This document shows positions 33,105-46,008 of a stretch of DNA of 64,000 bases, in pieces. Every line of letters begins with the position of its first letter. Within the stretch, counting starts at the first letter, position 1. The DNA lies in contig VXCM01000140.1 in the NCBI GenBank assembly GCA_014773175.1, positions 1-64,000 on the forward strand, written 5' to 3'. Source of the DNA: Lucifuga dentata. Lineage: Eukaryota > Chordata > Actinopteri > Ophidiiformes > Bythitidae. The position numbers and the translations under genes are program-made. The notes beneath the pieces were generated by a model. The model saw nothing but the letters and a program-made list of their open reading frames with translations. It ran no database searches and had not been told where the DNA came from.

Positions 33105-34247
33105 GTACGTCTCTCCCCTTTTTATTCACCTTTCAAAAGCTTTGGATAACAAACTTATCCGCCCGTCTGAGAGTTGGATTCCAACTTCCAACTCACCTGC
33201 GCAGGTGGAAAAAAGGTGCGTTTGTTTTCTTTTTTTTTTTTTTTTTTTTNCCTCCGCGGCGGTGGAGAGGCGTCCTGTAGTTTGTGACAGAGGGGAGAAG
33301 GAGAGGTTTTGCGGGGCATTTGGCGCTGCAAACCGCCGCTGTCCCTTGGAAAAAGGCGATCTGCGTCCCGTTTCCTCTGAGTGTCTTCAGCTTGTGTTGT
33401 GTTCGTGTCTGCTATCATTCGGCCATTCAAACTGATGTCTAAGTGGCCACAACAAACAAAACCTCTTGTCAATATTCCCTTATCCTAATAACGGTTTTTG
33501 CGCTGATGAATTAGCTGGAGAAGTGAAAATCCCACACAGGCTATTGGAGTCTTATCGCGTTTGTTTATGCGCCATTTGTGTGTTAAAGATTTTCCTTAAT
33601 AATTTGGCACATTTTGATAATTATTTCCCATCTCTTACCTACTGACTTGTAAAGAGGTTTTGATTGTCGTTTATTTAAACTAACTGCAAATTTCTCAGGC
33701 ACATTGAAGTGTTTATTGAAGTTATTGGTACTTTTAATCAGACCACACACACTGAAGTCTGAAGCTTATTCTCGCTTTGTCTCTCCATGTACGCTTTACA
33801 TTTCAGCTTCAAATTTGACTAAAATCTGATTTATTAACCCGTCTCGTCTCTTGTGCCAAACCCGGGGCGAAAGCGCAAAACCTGATCTGATCCTGTCAGT
33901 TTTTATTAAAAAAGAGCCAATGATGTTTTTTTTCTTAGAAGTGATTAAAAAAATCCAAACCGAATTGTTCAACTTTTCTGAAAGAAATAAGAAAAGATTG
34001 TAAGTTAGAAATAGGTGAAATGAATAGTGATTTGAGCCTCCTGCTGCTGTTTGCTGTTAATGCCACTAAGCTGAGAGCCGATCAGCTGAAAATCAAAATT
34101 AGATGGACACGGATCCGCTTCTCCTCGCACTTTCACCACCATCCAACTTCCATTTTCACTTTCTTTTCTCATCAGACGCGAGTGGATCTCTAGCTTTTCC
34201 ACGCTAATACCCACATTGTTGTCGCTGTGTGTGTGTTTTCCCGTCAG
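33105..34247 (+). other. zeb2: zeb2 intron 1 (putative)
   Basis: About 1.14 kb between donor GTACGT and acceptor TTTTCCCGTCAG. The acceptor has a TG-rich and pyrimidine-rich lead. It holds a poly-T join with N at 33250 followed by the CpG-rich CCTCCGCGGCGGTGGAG, the E2-box palindrome at 33194-33207, and otherwise AT-rich sequence with no recognised feature. Confidence 0.5.
33194..33207. promoter_or_regulatory. zeb2: Palindrome of two E2 boxes, CACCTGCGCAGGTG
   Basis: A 14-bp perfect palindrome joins CACCTG and CAGGTG with CG-containing centre bases. CACCTG is the core recognised by ZEB zinc fingers, and also by Snail and E-protein bHLH factors. It lies 90 bp after the putative first-exon donor. 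A further AGGTG lies at about 33214. Autoregulation by ZEB proteins is a hypothesis. Confidence 0.55.
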
Positions 34248-34790
<543 letters not shown>

Positions 34791-37700
34791 GACTTGAGTT
34801 TTGTCTCGGTTTATGTCTAATCCTTGGTGTTTTATGTCCACGCAGGCCTCAATTGCTCCGCTATAAGGCAAATTTCCAAGTAATTTCACCCCCACGTTGT
34901 CGCTGTTTTCCGGGCTAAACATGACAAGCAAAATGGTGAAATAATTCAGAGGATAACATTTGGTTGTTGGGTCAATTTTTAAGCTGTGCGTTTTACTTTA
35001 CAAGTTTATTGTAGTGCAGGAATCATAAATAAATAGGATGACATGTCCGATAAATGGTGGACATTAATTGGTTCTGGACTGGAGCGCTGGAGGTGGAGAT
35101 TTGTTGGTTTTCTTTCTCCATTTGACTGCACAGTTTCCCACAAGAGGCAAATCTGCAGTGACATTTCCTGGCCCCGTTATTTCAAATTATTCCAACACAC
35201 TGGCAGTGTAAAATATGAAGGCTGCTCAGATGAGGCTTTTATTTGCTTCTCCACAACAGTTTTTTAATCTCTGCCCCCACAGGTTATTTTCTAGATCAGA
35301 TTTCATTTATTGATTTCATACAATCAATAGCAGACAAGCATTTTGTTCCACACTAAATAGCACAAGAGCATAACAGTGGAGCTGGAGATTTCCACTATGA
35401 ACATTTTCAATATCCATACTTAAAAAACATCATAATAATAACACACATTTAGAGATATGACAGCCTGTTTAGCAGTTACCACCTGTTTCGTAAAGAGAGT
35501 GAGTGAGGGGGAGAAAAACCAGACTTGGCTTTTCTACCAAATGCACCATTTGATGAAATAATATTAGCAAAGCAAATATAATTTTCACACTTAAACCTGA
35601 GAAGAGACGCAAGCTTTGGCTGAGTGACTAAAGAATATTTTTATCTCTCTCTTTTTTAATGTCATCTCTTTCATCCAGGAGCATTTACATTAAAAAAAAA
35701 AACACACACACACACACAGATTTCATATTATTCTAGTTTTTAAAAGTGGATCCCTTTTTCTTTCACAACTGGCTCAGTCTGATGATCCCCCCCTTCTCCC
35801 CCAATCCTCCCCCCTGGGAATACAGCGGCTTATTGAGGCTTGGCCACTCTCTCGCTGCTTGTCTCTCTCTCTCTTCTTCCTGCCTGCCTCTATGGAGAGA
35901 TGGCTGGGCAGGGCGAGTGTGTGTGACGGCCGACAGGACACACACTGACTCCTTTAGCAGTAACTAATAAACGCTACAAATGCACCAAAAAATGCAGTGA
36001 CACAGTTGTGGGATATTTCTAAATTTCAGCAGATGGAGGGCGGATGCACCCAGACTCTTTTTTTCCTGCCTTAACTAACAAATCAGATGAATAAACACAA
36101 ATGAGAAATATGTACAATTACAGCTAATTTCCCTGAATGGCTTTCGGAGGTGGTGATGTGTAAGCAAACATGTTTTGATGTAAATTATAATTTGCATGCC
36201 ACCTGTGATTATTTTTGTGGGAAAAAAAAAAAAAAATGCGGGATGCATTTCATCTGGTTTTACTTCTCTGATTAAATTAATTAGTTGAGCCTCAGAATCT
36301 CAGTATTATTTTAACTGATATGATTTTAATTGAATGCATTCTCACACATGGAAAAAAACTGGAATTGTTCAGATTATTTTTCAGATTTTTCAAATGGAAG
36401 GAGCATTCGACATTTGTGCCAATTAGTGTTAATGAGACATTTGCTCGCTAAGTTGTCTAACCAATGACATTCTCATCCAGATGACTGTTGGCCTTCAGGG
36501 TTGGAGGTGCTACAGTGGCTTTACTCACTTGCTGCCCAATCTGTCATGCGGTATTTAACCACAGTTCATGACTTCTCCCCTCCTCACCCAAACCCACATT
36601 CACCCTCTACAAACTCCTGCAAAGCATCGTTCTTCTCGCAGCAATATTTAAAAAAAACACACACACACAAAAGAAAAACCCAAATCATTTTTTTTTCTTC
36701 CTCTTCCCCACTGCTCAACCGCTAAAAACCCTTCTCCTTTCCCGGTGTGAAACTTGATCTCGGCAGCGTGAAGTGTCTGAGAGTTTGTCCCTCGCCAGGT
36801 GTTGCTTGTCACATCCAGCTGTGAGCGCCCACCACCCACCCAGCACCCACAGGAAAGCTCTCACACACCTGTCCTTATTTTCTTATTACTCAACCGGAGC
36901 ACGCGCATCGAAAACATGCCTCTTTATAGATTTCTTTTTGTTTCATAATGGTGTTGTTTTTGATTTGATGTGAAGCAGACTCTTTGCGTTTCCCTTTTTC
37001 TTTTTTTTTTTCTTTTTTTGTTGGTGTCTCTGCATCAGGCTGCAGCACATTTCATCTGAGGACAAGATGAAAGAGGAAATACAGATGTTACATTATTTTT
37101 GTCAGGCAGCGTTTTAGATAAACGTATTTGATTTTTCTTTGTACACCAGATTGAATTTTCTGTGTCAGGATAACCTCTTGGAAATGCACTGATTACATAA
37201 TCTGAAGCAGAAAGAAGAGGCCAATCTCTCTCTCTCTCTCTCTCTCTGGCTGCTGGAGTTTGATGTAACTGAACATGATTTTTAAAGCTATCATAGATTG
37301 ACGTTCAAGGTGGAAAAAATAGGGAAAAGTGTATGTGTGTGTGTGTATGTGTGTGCATGCGAGGTAGCCTTGCTTTCAGACAAACAATGCTAGATTTCTG
37401 CCAGTCTAAACAAATACGTCCATCTCCATTATTCCTCCGCCTTTTTAAAGTTTTGTTTGCAAGGAGAGCTTGCAAGTTCCTCTTCCCTCCCCCCGTCCCT
37501 TCCCGTGTCCCATCCACCACCCATATCTACCCCTCCCTCCTCAGATTTTCCCTCTTAATGTAGGGGTCGTAGCATTTTTTGCCATCGTCACTGTCATTGG
37601 GTTAGTGGGGAGAAAATGAAAAAAAAAGGAGGAGGAGGAGGAGGGTAGGTTTTGTGGGGCGCTCGCGGACAATTGATTGTCAGTGGTAATGTGTTTCATT

Positions 37701-37949
37701 TACATGTTTATACCGTCAATAGTGGCGGGGGGTTGTCCACCGCGCCATTCACCACTGCCATTCCCATACGGGTTGGCAATTGTCTGGAGCAACCAAAGCA
37801 GACACGACACCTTAGCCCTCACGGCTTTTCTGTAGGAAGAAGAATAAAGGAAAGTGACGCTGTGTTGCAGAACATTCGTGTTGAGAGAAAGGGATTATTT
37901 TGTTTAAGCAAGTGAAATAATTACTCTGAGATATTACAGGTCTGCAGCA

Positions 37950-37965
37950 GGGGAGGGAGGGGGGG
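37950..37965 (+). repeat. G-quadruplex-type tract in intron
   Basis: GGGGAGGGAGGGGGGG on the coding strand, so it would also be present in the pre-mRNA. Confidence 0.75.
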
Positions 37966-39164
37966 CTGTTGTACTGCACAGACCTGAGGATGAATCTTAC
38001 TGAGGTGTTTTTATAGTTTAGGCCTCATGGTTGAATCAAACATTCCAATTACCCCCCATGTAAAACAGCAAGCAGGTTTTTCCCTCCACGCAGGCTAATC
38101 AGGATGTGGATTTGTCCTGTCACAACTACACGTTGCACTTTGGCGTGCTGTGTGAGGCCTTATTATTTTCCGGAGCGTATGCTAGGTAGCTTTTGCATCA
38201 CTTGATATTTTTTCCCTCTCCCTCAGCTGCAGTCGTCACGAGCTAAATATATCCATCTGCTCAAAGTGTGCGAGTCGAGTGTGTATAGCCGAGCACATAA
38301 AAATGAATGGACTTCCCTTACGAGATCATTGTGATTTCAAGCGTGGCGTTGGTATATATATGTATCGGAGCAAAAGGGTGTTTCTTTGGGTAACGGTGTC
38401 ATTTTTTGAAGGGAAAAAGAACCCAGAGAGTTTGTGTTAATTCACCTTTTTTTTAAATTTGATTTTATTTGTACAGAGATACAGTCATCATAATTTGATA
38501 TCTTCCACTTTCAAGCTGCTATGTTATTCAACAAACCCTCTAATATATGCTTTCCACGAGGAATTAAATCAGGAATGTAGCTCAGCAACAGCATTTCCAC
38601 ACACACACAACACCAACACAGTTTTTTTCATGCTTTGATAAAGCAGATAAAAGCAAATAGCATGGCTTGTGGCTGNAAAAAAAAAAAAAGATAAAGCCTA
38701 ATGATCATCTCAACTCCTGGACACTGGGCAGAAAACTTTCATCCCTCCTCTTCTTCCTCTTCCCAAAAAAATAACCCAAAAACATTTTTGACACATTTTC
38801 TCCTTATTTTAATTTTTTTCTTTTTTTTTACGTTCTTCCTTCCTCGACCGCCCTGCTTGTGTGAAGATATTTTTCGCCTGGCGGCCAGAGAACACACACT
38901 TGCAGAGGCACCGCGAGCCCGGACCCCTGACACCGCGGGTCTTTGGAATGCCTTAGGTACGATTTCACTTTCGCTCACATCAATGCTGACCTGAATGCCT
39001 TTCATATCTGATCCGCCGTGTCTCTCCTGGTAAACATCCCCCGGGGGGAGAACAAAGAAAGGAGCTCCTCTTCTTCTTCTTCTCCCTCTTAATCACAATT
39101 CAGCCCCTTTCGCCGCCAGCAGCAGGGCTACACATTTGCATTCAGCATCAGAAAAGGGCCTGAG

Positions 39165-39279
39165 ATGAAAAGGGGGGCGAAAAAAAAAAGAAAAAAAGGA
39201 GAGCAAGAGAGGAGAGGAGGAAAAAAGAAGAGGAAGGAAAAAATAGGGAGAGAGAGAGAGCGGCAGAAAGGGGTGGGCG
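39165..39279 (+). repeat. Polypurine tract in intron
   Basis: Nearly pure A/G on the + strand with isolated C and T, ending in an N at 39280. It could form triplex structures. Confidence 0.75.
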
Positions 39280-39439
39280 NGGAGAGAAATAACTAGGGTG
39301 TTTGTGGTTGTTTGTTGGTCGTCCCCTGGTTACAAGCCGTTTATAGCCTCCATACTCTAGCAGGGACCCGGGCCCCTCCTGACAGACAGATAGTGTTACG
39401 AGATGGCATGCCCACACTATTCGTGGACTGGCTTAAGAC

Positions 39440-39577
39440 GAAGAAGAAGAAGAAGAAGAAGAAGAAGAAGAAGAAGAGATTGTGCTAGAAGAAGCGATGA
39501 GAATAGGAGNGAAGAAGAAGAAGAAGAAGAAGAAGAAGAAGAAGAGATTGTGCTAGAAGAAGCGATGAGAATAGGAG
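39440..39577 (+). repeat. (GAA)n microsatellite with 67-bp duplication around a single N
   Basis: A GAA run at 39440-39476 with unique tail to 39509 recurs at 39511-39577, with N at 39510. At least 12 GAA units lie in the sense strand of the intron. The duplication also inflates an apparent long open frame here. Confidence 0.9.
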
Positions 39578-39699
39578 CAGGTGTCATTACGACACCTTTT
39601 CTGAAAGGTGCCACAACTTCTCTGCTCTTAGTTCATTTTTTATTTCTTTTCTCTAAATTCTTTCATTCACATCCAACGTTTCCCCTTTGTCAACATGTA

Positions 39700-39850
39700 C
39701 AATCCCCCTTTATCTGCTGCTTTATCGAAATGATTGCCAAGATATCTTTATCGTCCCGCGCCCAGGCTGGATGTATGCAAATCTTAAGTAAAGATGGGAT
39801 GTGTGTGAGAAAAAGAGCAGGCTACTGCAGCTTTAAATGGCATCATGTGA
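39700..39850. promoter_or_regulatory. Candidate intronic enhancer with POU octamer (inferred)
   Basis: Repeat-poor stretch with ATGCAAAT at 39775-39782, TTTATCG and GATATC words and a CTTTAAATGGCATCATG segment. Another octamer lies 640 bp upstream at 39134-39141. Confidence 0.3.
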
Positions 39851-42193
39851 TATGGATTCTCTTTTTTTTTCTTCTCTTTTACTCTCTTTTTCTCTGTCAG
39901 AACTTTTTTTTTTTTTTGGTTAAGAAGAAGGATTATCGGTACACCTTCCCTCCCTCCTCCACCTCGCCAAGCTGTGCAGGATTTAGCCAGATTTACTTCA
40001 ACAAACACCTTTGGACACTGGTGGGGGGTAAAGTAGGAGTCTGTTTGCAAAAGGGGCCTTTTGTTCCGAGAGGTTCTGGATAATGCCTTACCAGGCAGCC
40101 ATGATATGAACCTGTGCTTTGGAGAAATGGGCTTTCTGGGGGGGGGGGGTNCTCTTTGTATGACAACTCTTTGCTGTTGGTACGTCTCCTCAGCATGTTT
40201 GACGACCATCAAACCCTCCTCCTGCCCCCTTTTTTAGCATCAAAACCTGCTTCGTTTTGAGTTTGTATAGTCACAGGATGTTCCGATTTGTGGTGGGATA
40301 CACACACGCACACACACAAATACACACAGCAACCGCCACTGCCAAGGATGATGAAAGAGAGAGAGTAACAGCAGTGGTTGAGATCCGTTGCCTGCCTGAC
40401 GCCGAGGCATGAATCAGCCAATGGCGAGCCAGCTCTCTGCCCTGTGACTTCCCTTTCTTTATCAACATATAGTCCAAAACGACACATATTCAAACGCTTT
40501 ACGTTGATGTATGATTTAAAAAAAAAAAAAAAAAAAAGTGGGCCGGTTCATATGTAATTACTGCACAAGTCCCACTTTTCCTGATTGACTGCTGAACTGC
40601 TGAACTTCTGCTTCGTCCCCGAGAGGAATTGTCTCGCGTCTCGCTCGACTTTTAGCCGGTACAAACCGACACAGAATGTTCTGGTGTTTCTAAGTGAGAT
40701 ATTAAGGTTTTGTGTTAAATTATGCTAATTTGGGTCTGCTGTGTCAAGTTAAGGGGAAGCAGGATAATGCAGGAAGAGGCTCAGAGAGAGAAATGGGTGT
40801 GAATGGTGAAAGTCCTGGTCTCTCGGATGTCGAGGATCGAGGACGATGTGATAGATGGAGAATGATGGAGCAAAGGTGACAGACTTGAAGGTGTTTGTCG
40901 AGCTGACTCCCTCCTCTTTGTTTTTGTGATCTGACAGGTTCTATCTAAGCTGATGCACACCTGTTCTTCATCAGTAAAGTTGTGGTGCAGTCAGACGTCT
41001 CTCCGGTTTTTCCCGACTTTATTTCCTTCATGGCTGATTCCTCTTTTTTTTCATTTTATTCTTCCCTAGCTTCTTCCTCTCATCCGCTTGTTTTCTCTCT
41101 TCTCTCTCTGTCTCTTTCACGGGATTTTTGACATAAAGCAAACACAGAAATTGAAACTTCAGTGGTCTGGCAAATAATTGCATGCATTTAAAACTTTTCA
41201 TTTTACACGTGTACACTCTTTACCCAAAGCCGGCATGTTTTATGCATTGCGTAGGAGGAAATGCATTTTGAAATCTCATGCCTCATTTGAGTCTTTCTGA
41301 AGTGAAAATGCAAAGTCTTTATTTGGCCCATCCGTTCCATCTCGTCCTGCTGTTTGCACTTATTCAGTTGTTGCACCGCGTCTCGCCTGTGATTTTCAAC
41401 ATTTTCCACACGCCGACTTTTCCCATTTGCGAGGGAGTCTGGGCGCGACAGACGACAGGTTGTTGAGCAGGTGTAAACTAATATTTGTATTTCATAATTA
41501 AATGGCATGGGGGCAAAAACAACTCTAAAAACACCTTATTTTTCACTGACAATAGCGTGTCTGTGTGCGACTCCTGTTTTACAGCTTTACAACTGTACCA
41601 GATCAAATGTAGTTTCTAATTTCTAATCAATCCCAGCATTCCTTGCTGATTTGCTCCTCCAGCATGCTGAAAAATTCAAGATAATTACACTTTTTTTCAA
41701 CGTGTCACTGTCTAGATTATGATTTTAGGGATTTATATTACTCTTCAAACAAAACGTGGAAGGATTTTTTGTAAAAATAAATTGAAATCCATGCCTGTTA
41801 CTTGTCTAGTCAAGTCAAATTTGCCTAAGATGTGCTTTTGACAGACATCATTGTGTTTTAATAGAGCAACAAATGAAAAAAAAACACAGAAAAATTAAAA
41901 GAACAAACACATTGAATGTAGCTCAAGCCTGTGTGTGATACTGCGTGAATGAATCTTGTGTGTGCGTGTATGTGTGTGTGTGAAAGGGATGGCACAGCGT
42001 TGTCATTTCTGAGCAAAAATGGAAAAAGTAATCACCTCAATTGCCAATTAAAATGATTTTTTTGTCTTTTTTTTCTTTCCGCGGCAGCTGCTTCAGAGAT
42101 GACACCTTTGTGCAAACAAGTGTTGAAAGCAGCTTCCAGTTTCGTGCTCTGATGTCGGCGCTGCTCTGCAAGCGCCGCTCGCTGCCACATATG

Positions 42194-42216
42194 CACACAC
42201 ACACACACACACACAC
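42194..42216. repeat. (CA)n microsatellite
   Basis: About 11 CA units; a shorter CA run follows at about 42228-42240. Confidence 0.95.
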
Positions 42217-44759
42217 TTCAGGAAACGCACACACACACGCACTCTTTGATGTATGTTTGATTGTCGGGTGGAAGAGCTCTTCTGGCAAGGTCACGGCCGC
42301 GTGGAACAATCAATAACAGATCGCCAGATTAAGGCATGGTGACATCTGGAAATCTGGGCCTTTTCCACATACGACTCAACACATTTTGCAGCTCGCCATC
42401 GTACCTTTAATATGGGATAATAGAACATGCTATTTGATCAGCGCTCCCCTTCACGCTGTACTTCATTATTCAGAAGGTGTCCCGCTTTGCCGCCACCTAA
42501 GCGCATCCCTCTTGTTACCTTTTAACGAGGACTTGTCTCCTTTAGGTTGTGATCTGGTTTCCTAGACTTTGTGTGGAAGTAAATTCAGATGTGTTATCTC
42601 AGTTTAATTGCGGCTGATTGCTGGGTAAGATTAGGAACAAAATTAGGTCATTTTACAGTTGCACGAATTTCCCTCGCTTTCATCTCAGCGTTGATCAAGC
42701 ACCTACTTAAGCGGAGGTTGCAGTGAAAAAAAAAGAGGAAATGGTCAGAATTTCACTCTCCTTGTTATTCAAACTAACCTTTGGCGTGAGCGAACCCAAG
42801 GAGAACTAAAACATCTTCCCCTCTAAATGTCATCTGCATTACGGCGGACACGTGTAGCTGTGCTGCGTAGCCGTGTAGCCGGCCCTGTTAAAACTCTTAG
42901 AGGTGAATTCACATGCTAATGGGTTCTGACTGGAGAGGGAGCCCCCTCCCCTGAACACCTCGTGTCCCACTGCTGTCAGACGCGAATGTCAAACAAACAC
43001 CTCCTCAGGTAGCGGGGGGATAATCACACCGACAGGCCTGTCCTCTGCCTTTCTGACACGCAGGACAACGCCGGCTGCAGCCGAGCGGCGAGGAGGCTGC
43101 AGCTTGGACTTAGGTTTTGGTTGTGGTGATGAAACAGGGAGGAGGAAGATTTAGGAGAGTAAAGTTTATTGGTGAAGGCTTTGAGGTTGAAATTTAGGAT
43201 GCTGGGATTTGGGTGTAGATGGAAAATAAAGCAAAAAAAAAAAAAAAAAAAAAATCCAGGATTATGGTTTTGGAAGTTATGTAATTTCTTCTGAAAGTTA
43301 TGATGCAGAAGGCCAGAGTTACGTGTTACCTTGCTGATTCAGATTTTACATTCAACATAAGCTCGTAAAACATGGCTGTCAAAAAAGGACTTGACTCAAT
43401 AAGGTTTGCTGGTTGAGGCTGTCTGTTCTTGTTATTTTTTCCGCATCATCATCATATTTACCAAAAAGACAGATCTCATTCTCAAAGGGAGAGAGATTGA
43501 GGTTTGCGCTGAGCTTAGGGAGTAACGCCTCGGTTTGAGGCTAAAGGATGAATTCTGGGACTTGATTTTTTTTTAGGTTGCGGCCGCTTTTTGAGACGAG
43601 ATTTCTGGAGCAAAAATGTTGTGGCTGCAGGGGTGGAGATTGGGTATTTCCTGACCTAGAAACTGAGATTTGGTCAGATATGGGCATCGGAGCTCAGATT
43701 TGGCCTTGTGCCTCGATCGAAGATGCAGCTCGCTCTCCAGCCAGATTGAGGTTTTATGAATTTTGGGCCTGAGCCTGTTGCTGTCGGGTACAATCCTCAT
43801 ATCTCCGACTTGTTTTAACTTGATGACAAAATGGATTTCCACTGTTATATGAAGAGTTTCTAATTTCTATACTGTTGCGCTCACTGTAATTTGCTGATGA
43901 ATCTGATTATCCAGAGGGAATTCTGTTCTAATTTAGCCAGTCAGATATTGAGAAATTTCCAAGTATGACTCACGATTTTAGCCAGTCTGCCTGGAATATT
44001 TGCCTTTTTTCCTGCCCCTCCAGCCCCATTTACCCTGTTTCTACTTCCATCCGTCCAAACAGCCAGCCAGCCAGTCATCTAACCAGTCAGCCCACTCTAA
44101 TTACTTCTCCCCCACCCAAGGGAAGCTACTTCCTTATCGCCCAGCCGTCTTGCTCTGGCATTCCTCAGATAAATTCCCCACCACTTTGTTATTCTTACTA
44201 CTTAGGGGTATTGGAATTAGCATGGCCATCAAAGCAGACCTTGTACTCTGCCTTTTTTCTCACCCCTCCCTCCTCACGACCTTATCAGTGGTCGTACATT
44301 ACAGCCGGGCATGGGACGTGCCCGCCAGCTGCAGAGGTGAATAACGGACAAAGGTATCGAGCCGCGTGTCTGACATCAAAGATGCTGAGGGGTGATGAAG
44401 CGATGCAAATGTTCGGCTCTCGGCGTTCTGCTGTATTCTGGCCGTTCCTCAGGGTTTGTATGGTAAAGGATTTATAGCTTTGCTGCGTATGTCCTTTCAT
44501 TTTCTACGCTCATATAAGAAGGCGTACGAAGAGTTTCCTGTTGCAGAACACCTGTCTTTATTCACCGAGTTAGCTTCTTAACCTTTTCGCAGCTTGATAC
44601 CTGTTAAAACCTCCACTCTGCGCTTTGAAACACACATACACGCCTCCCTGAGCTGATAATCAGCGTTTCATTCATCCCTGACAGTCTGGCTTTTTGCAGA
44701 TGTGTGGGTTTGACGGAACGGCTTCCTTCCGCTCCTCGCCGTATGTTTCCCAACATGGT

Positions 44760-45010
44760 TTATACCTCAACAGCAAGCAGACGTCGCCTTATAAACTGGC
44801 AATCACAGTATCTCTAATGTTATTACTTTTCATAATTAGTTACAGCAACACTCATTCCACAACTGGCGGAAAGGAGTATTCCTTAGTAATTAAGGTAATG
44901 AAATATTCATTTATGCTACCTTTTCAGCAGTCTCACAAATGAGGCAGCCATGCTTAATGTCCGCCCTGCCTCTGATTTTATTATGATGGCAGACTGGCAC
45001 ATCTGCAATT
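44760..45010. promoter_or_regulatory. Candidate intronic conserved element (inferred)
   Basis: The stretch lacks simple repeats and is dense in homeodomain-type words (CATAATTAGTTACAG near 44830, AGTAATTAAGGTAATG near 44886, GCAATTAGTAC near 45006). A POU octamer lies at 44403-44410 nearby. Confidence 0.33.
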
Positions 45011-45425
45011 AGTACTTCCACTGACAGTTAGCGTTTGCGTGAGGCGGTAAGCAGAGGGAGGTGAGGTGAGGTGGGGGGGGNGAGCACCCTGGTGCAATTA
45101 CACTCCCCCCCCACCTTCCCTGGAGCACCACCCAACACTTCCTCCCTCCCCAGCACCCTCCACTCCACTGTCTTTCCTAACCTTGTCATTTTCCCTTTTT
45201 CCCCTCCTTTTTTTTTTGCTACCTTTATCTCCTCCTCCTCCTCCCCCACCTTTTCCTCCCTGACGGAGAGGTTACCTTTTCCCAACGGTGCGAAATCGAC
45301 TTGACATAAGTGTTCATCAGTTTTGGTGCCCCTCCCCGCTCCCCCCACCCTGAGGTAGTTTGCATCAAATCAAGCCCAGTCAAGCTTCAAGTCAGAATTG
45401 GCAGGCCAGAACCTGACAGTCAAAG

Positions 45426-45444
45426 CGAGGGAGGGAGAGAGAGG

Positions 45445-45477
<33 letters not shown>
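45426..45477 (+). repeat. (GA)n microsatellite
   Basis: GA-rich run with GGGA units leading into about 15 uninterrupted GA units. Confidence 0.95.
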
Positions 45478-45684
45478 CATGAAAGCATCTGTGTTTATGG
45501 AGAGAGGAAAATGAGGGGGGGGGGTTATTCAGATTATGGAAAACATCAGCTAAGTGTTAGATTGGTGATATCTGTGGATTCCTTGACCATATTTGAGACG
45601 CAATTTCCGCAATTTGGACGCCATGCAGGAAATATCGCAACTTGCAAAAAAAATTCTTACATATCCTGTGTATTCTCACGATCA

Positions 45685-45698
45685 CCACTAGGGGGCTG
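45685..45698 (+). promoter_or_regulatory. CTCF-like site CCACTAGGGGGCTG
   Basis: The core CCACTAGGGGGC agrees with the CTCF consensus CCA(C/G)(T/C/A)AG(G/A)(G/T)GGC at every key position. It would be read in + orientation, inside the zeb2 intron. Occupancy cannot be judged from sequence. Confidence 0.55.
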
Positions 45699-45969
45699 AC
45701 ATGAAAGAAAGAATTTATACGACTTAAAGTTTGGAATTTGTGTCATATTTTTGTAAGGGAATAGATGGCGATGGCGGAGGTGGATTTATAAACCATTGCT
45801 CTGAAAATGGCTGACACTCGCAAACAAGTCACACATGTTCACCAGTCAAGTGCACTTCTGTACACGTGCACACATACATGCCCAGACATGCGTGTGTAGG
45901 CATGCATACAAAAGTAAATATGCATACAAACACAAACACACACATATAATGTGACGTGAGTAGGGACAT

Positions 45970-45972
<3 letters not shown>

Positions 45973-46006
<34 letters not shown>
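45973..46006. repeat. (CA)n microsatellite
   Basis: About 17 CA units; another CA patch lies at 46173-46202. Confidence 0.95.

Positions 46007-46008
<2 letters not shown>

Noticed and set aside
33205..33218. Alternative exon 1 donor AAAAG|GTGCGT
   Set aside because: Weaker than CCAG|GTACGT at 33104; kept only as an alternative.
35262..35283. Strong lone splice acceptor CTCTGCCCCCACAG
   Set aside because: The following sequence has no evident donor or open frame that would define a zeb2 exon.
39403..40083. 226-residue open frame on +
   Set aside because: Created by the GAA repeat (Arg/Glu runs), a single N and a duplicated assembly segment; no recognisable protein.
43965..44477. 170-residue open frame in the intron
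   Set aside because: No domain, signal or family similarity; composition is Pro/Ser-rich from pyrimidine-rich DNA; no splice or promoter context. Probably chance.
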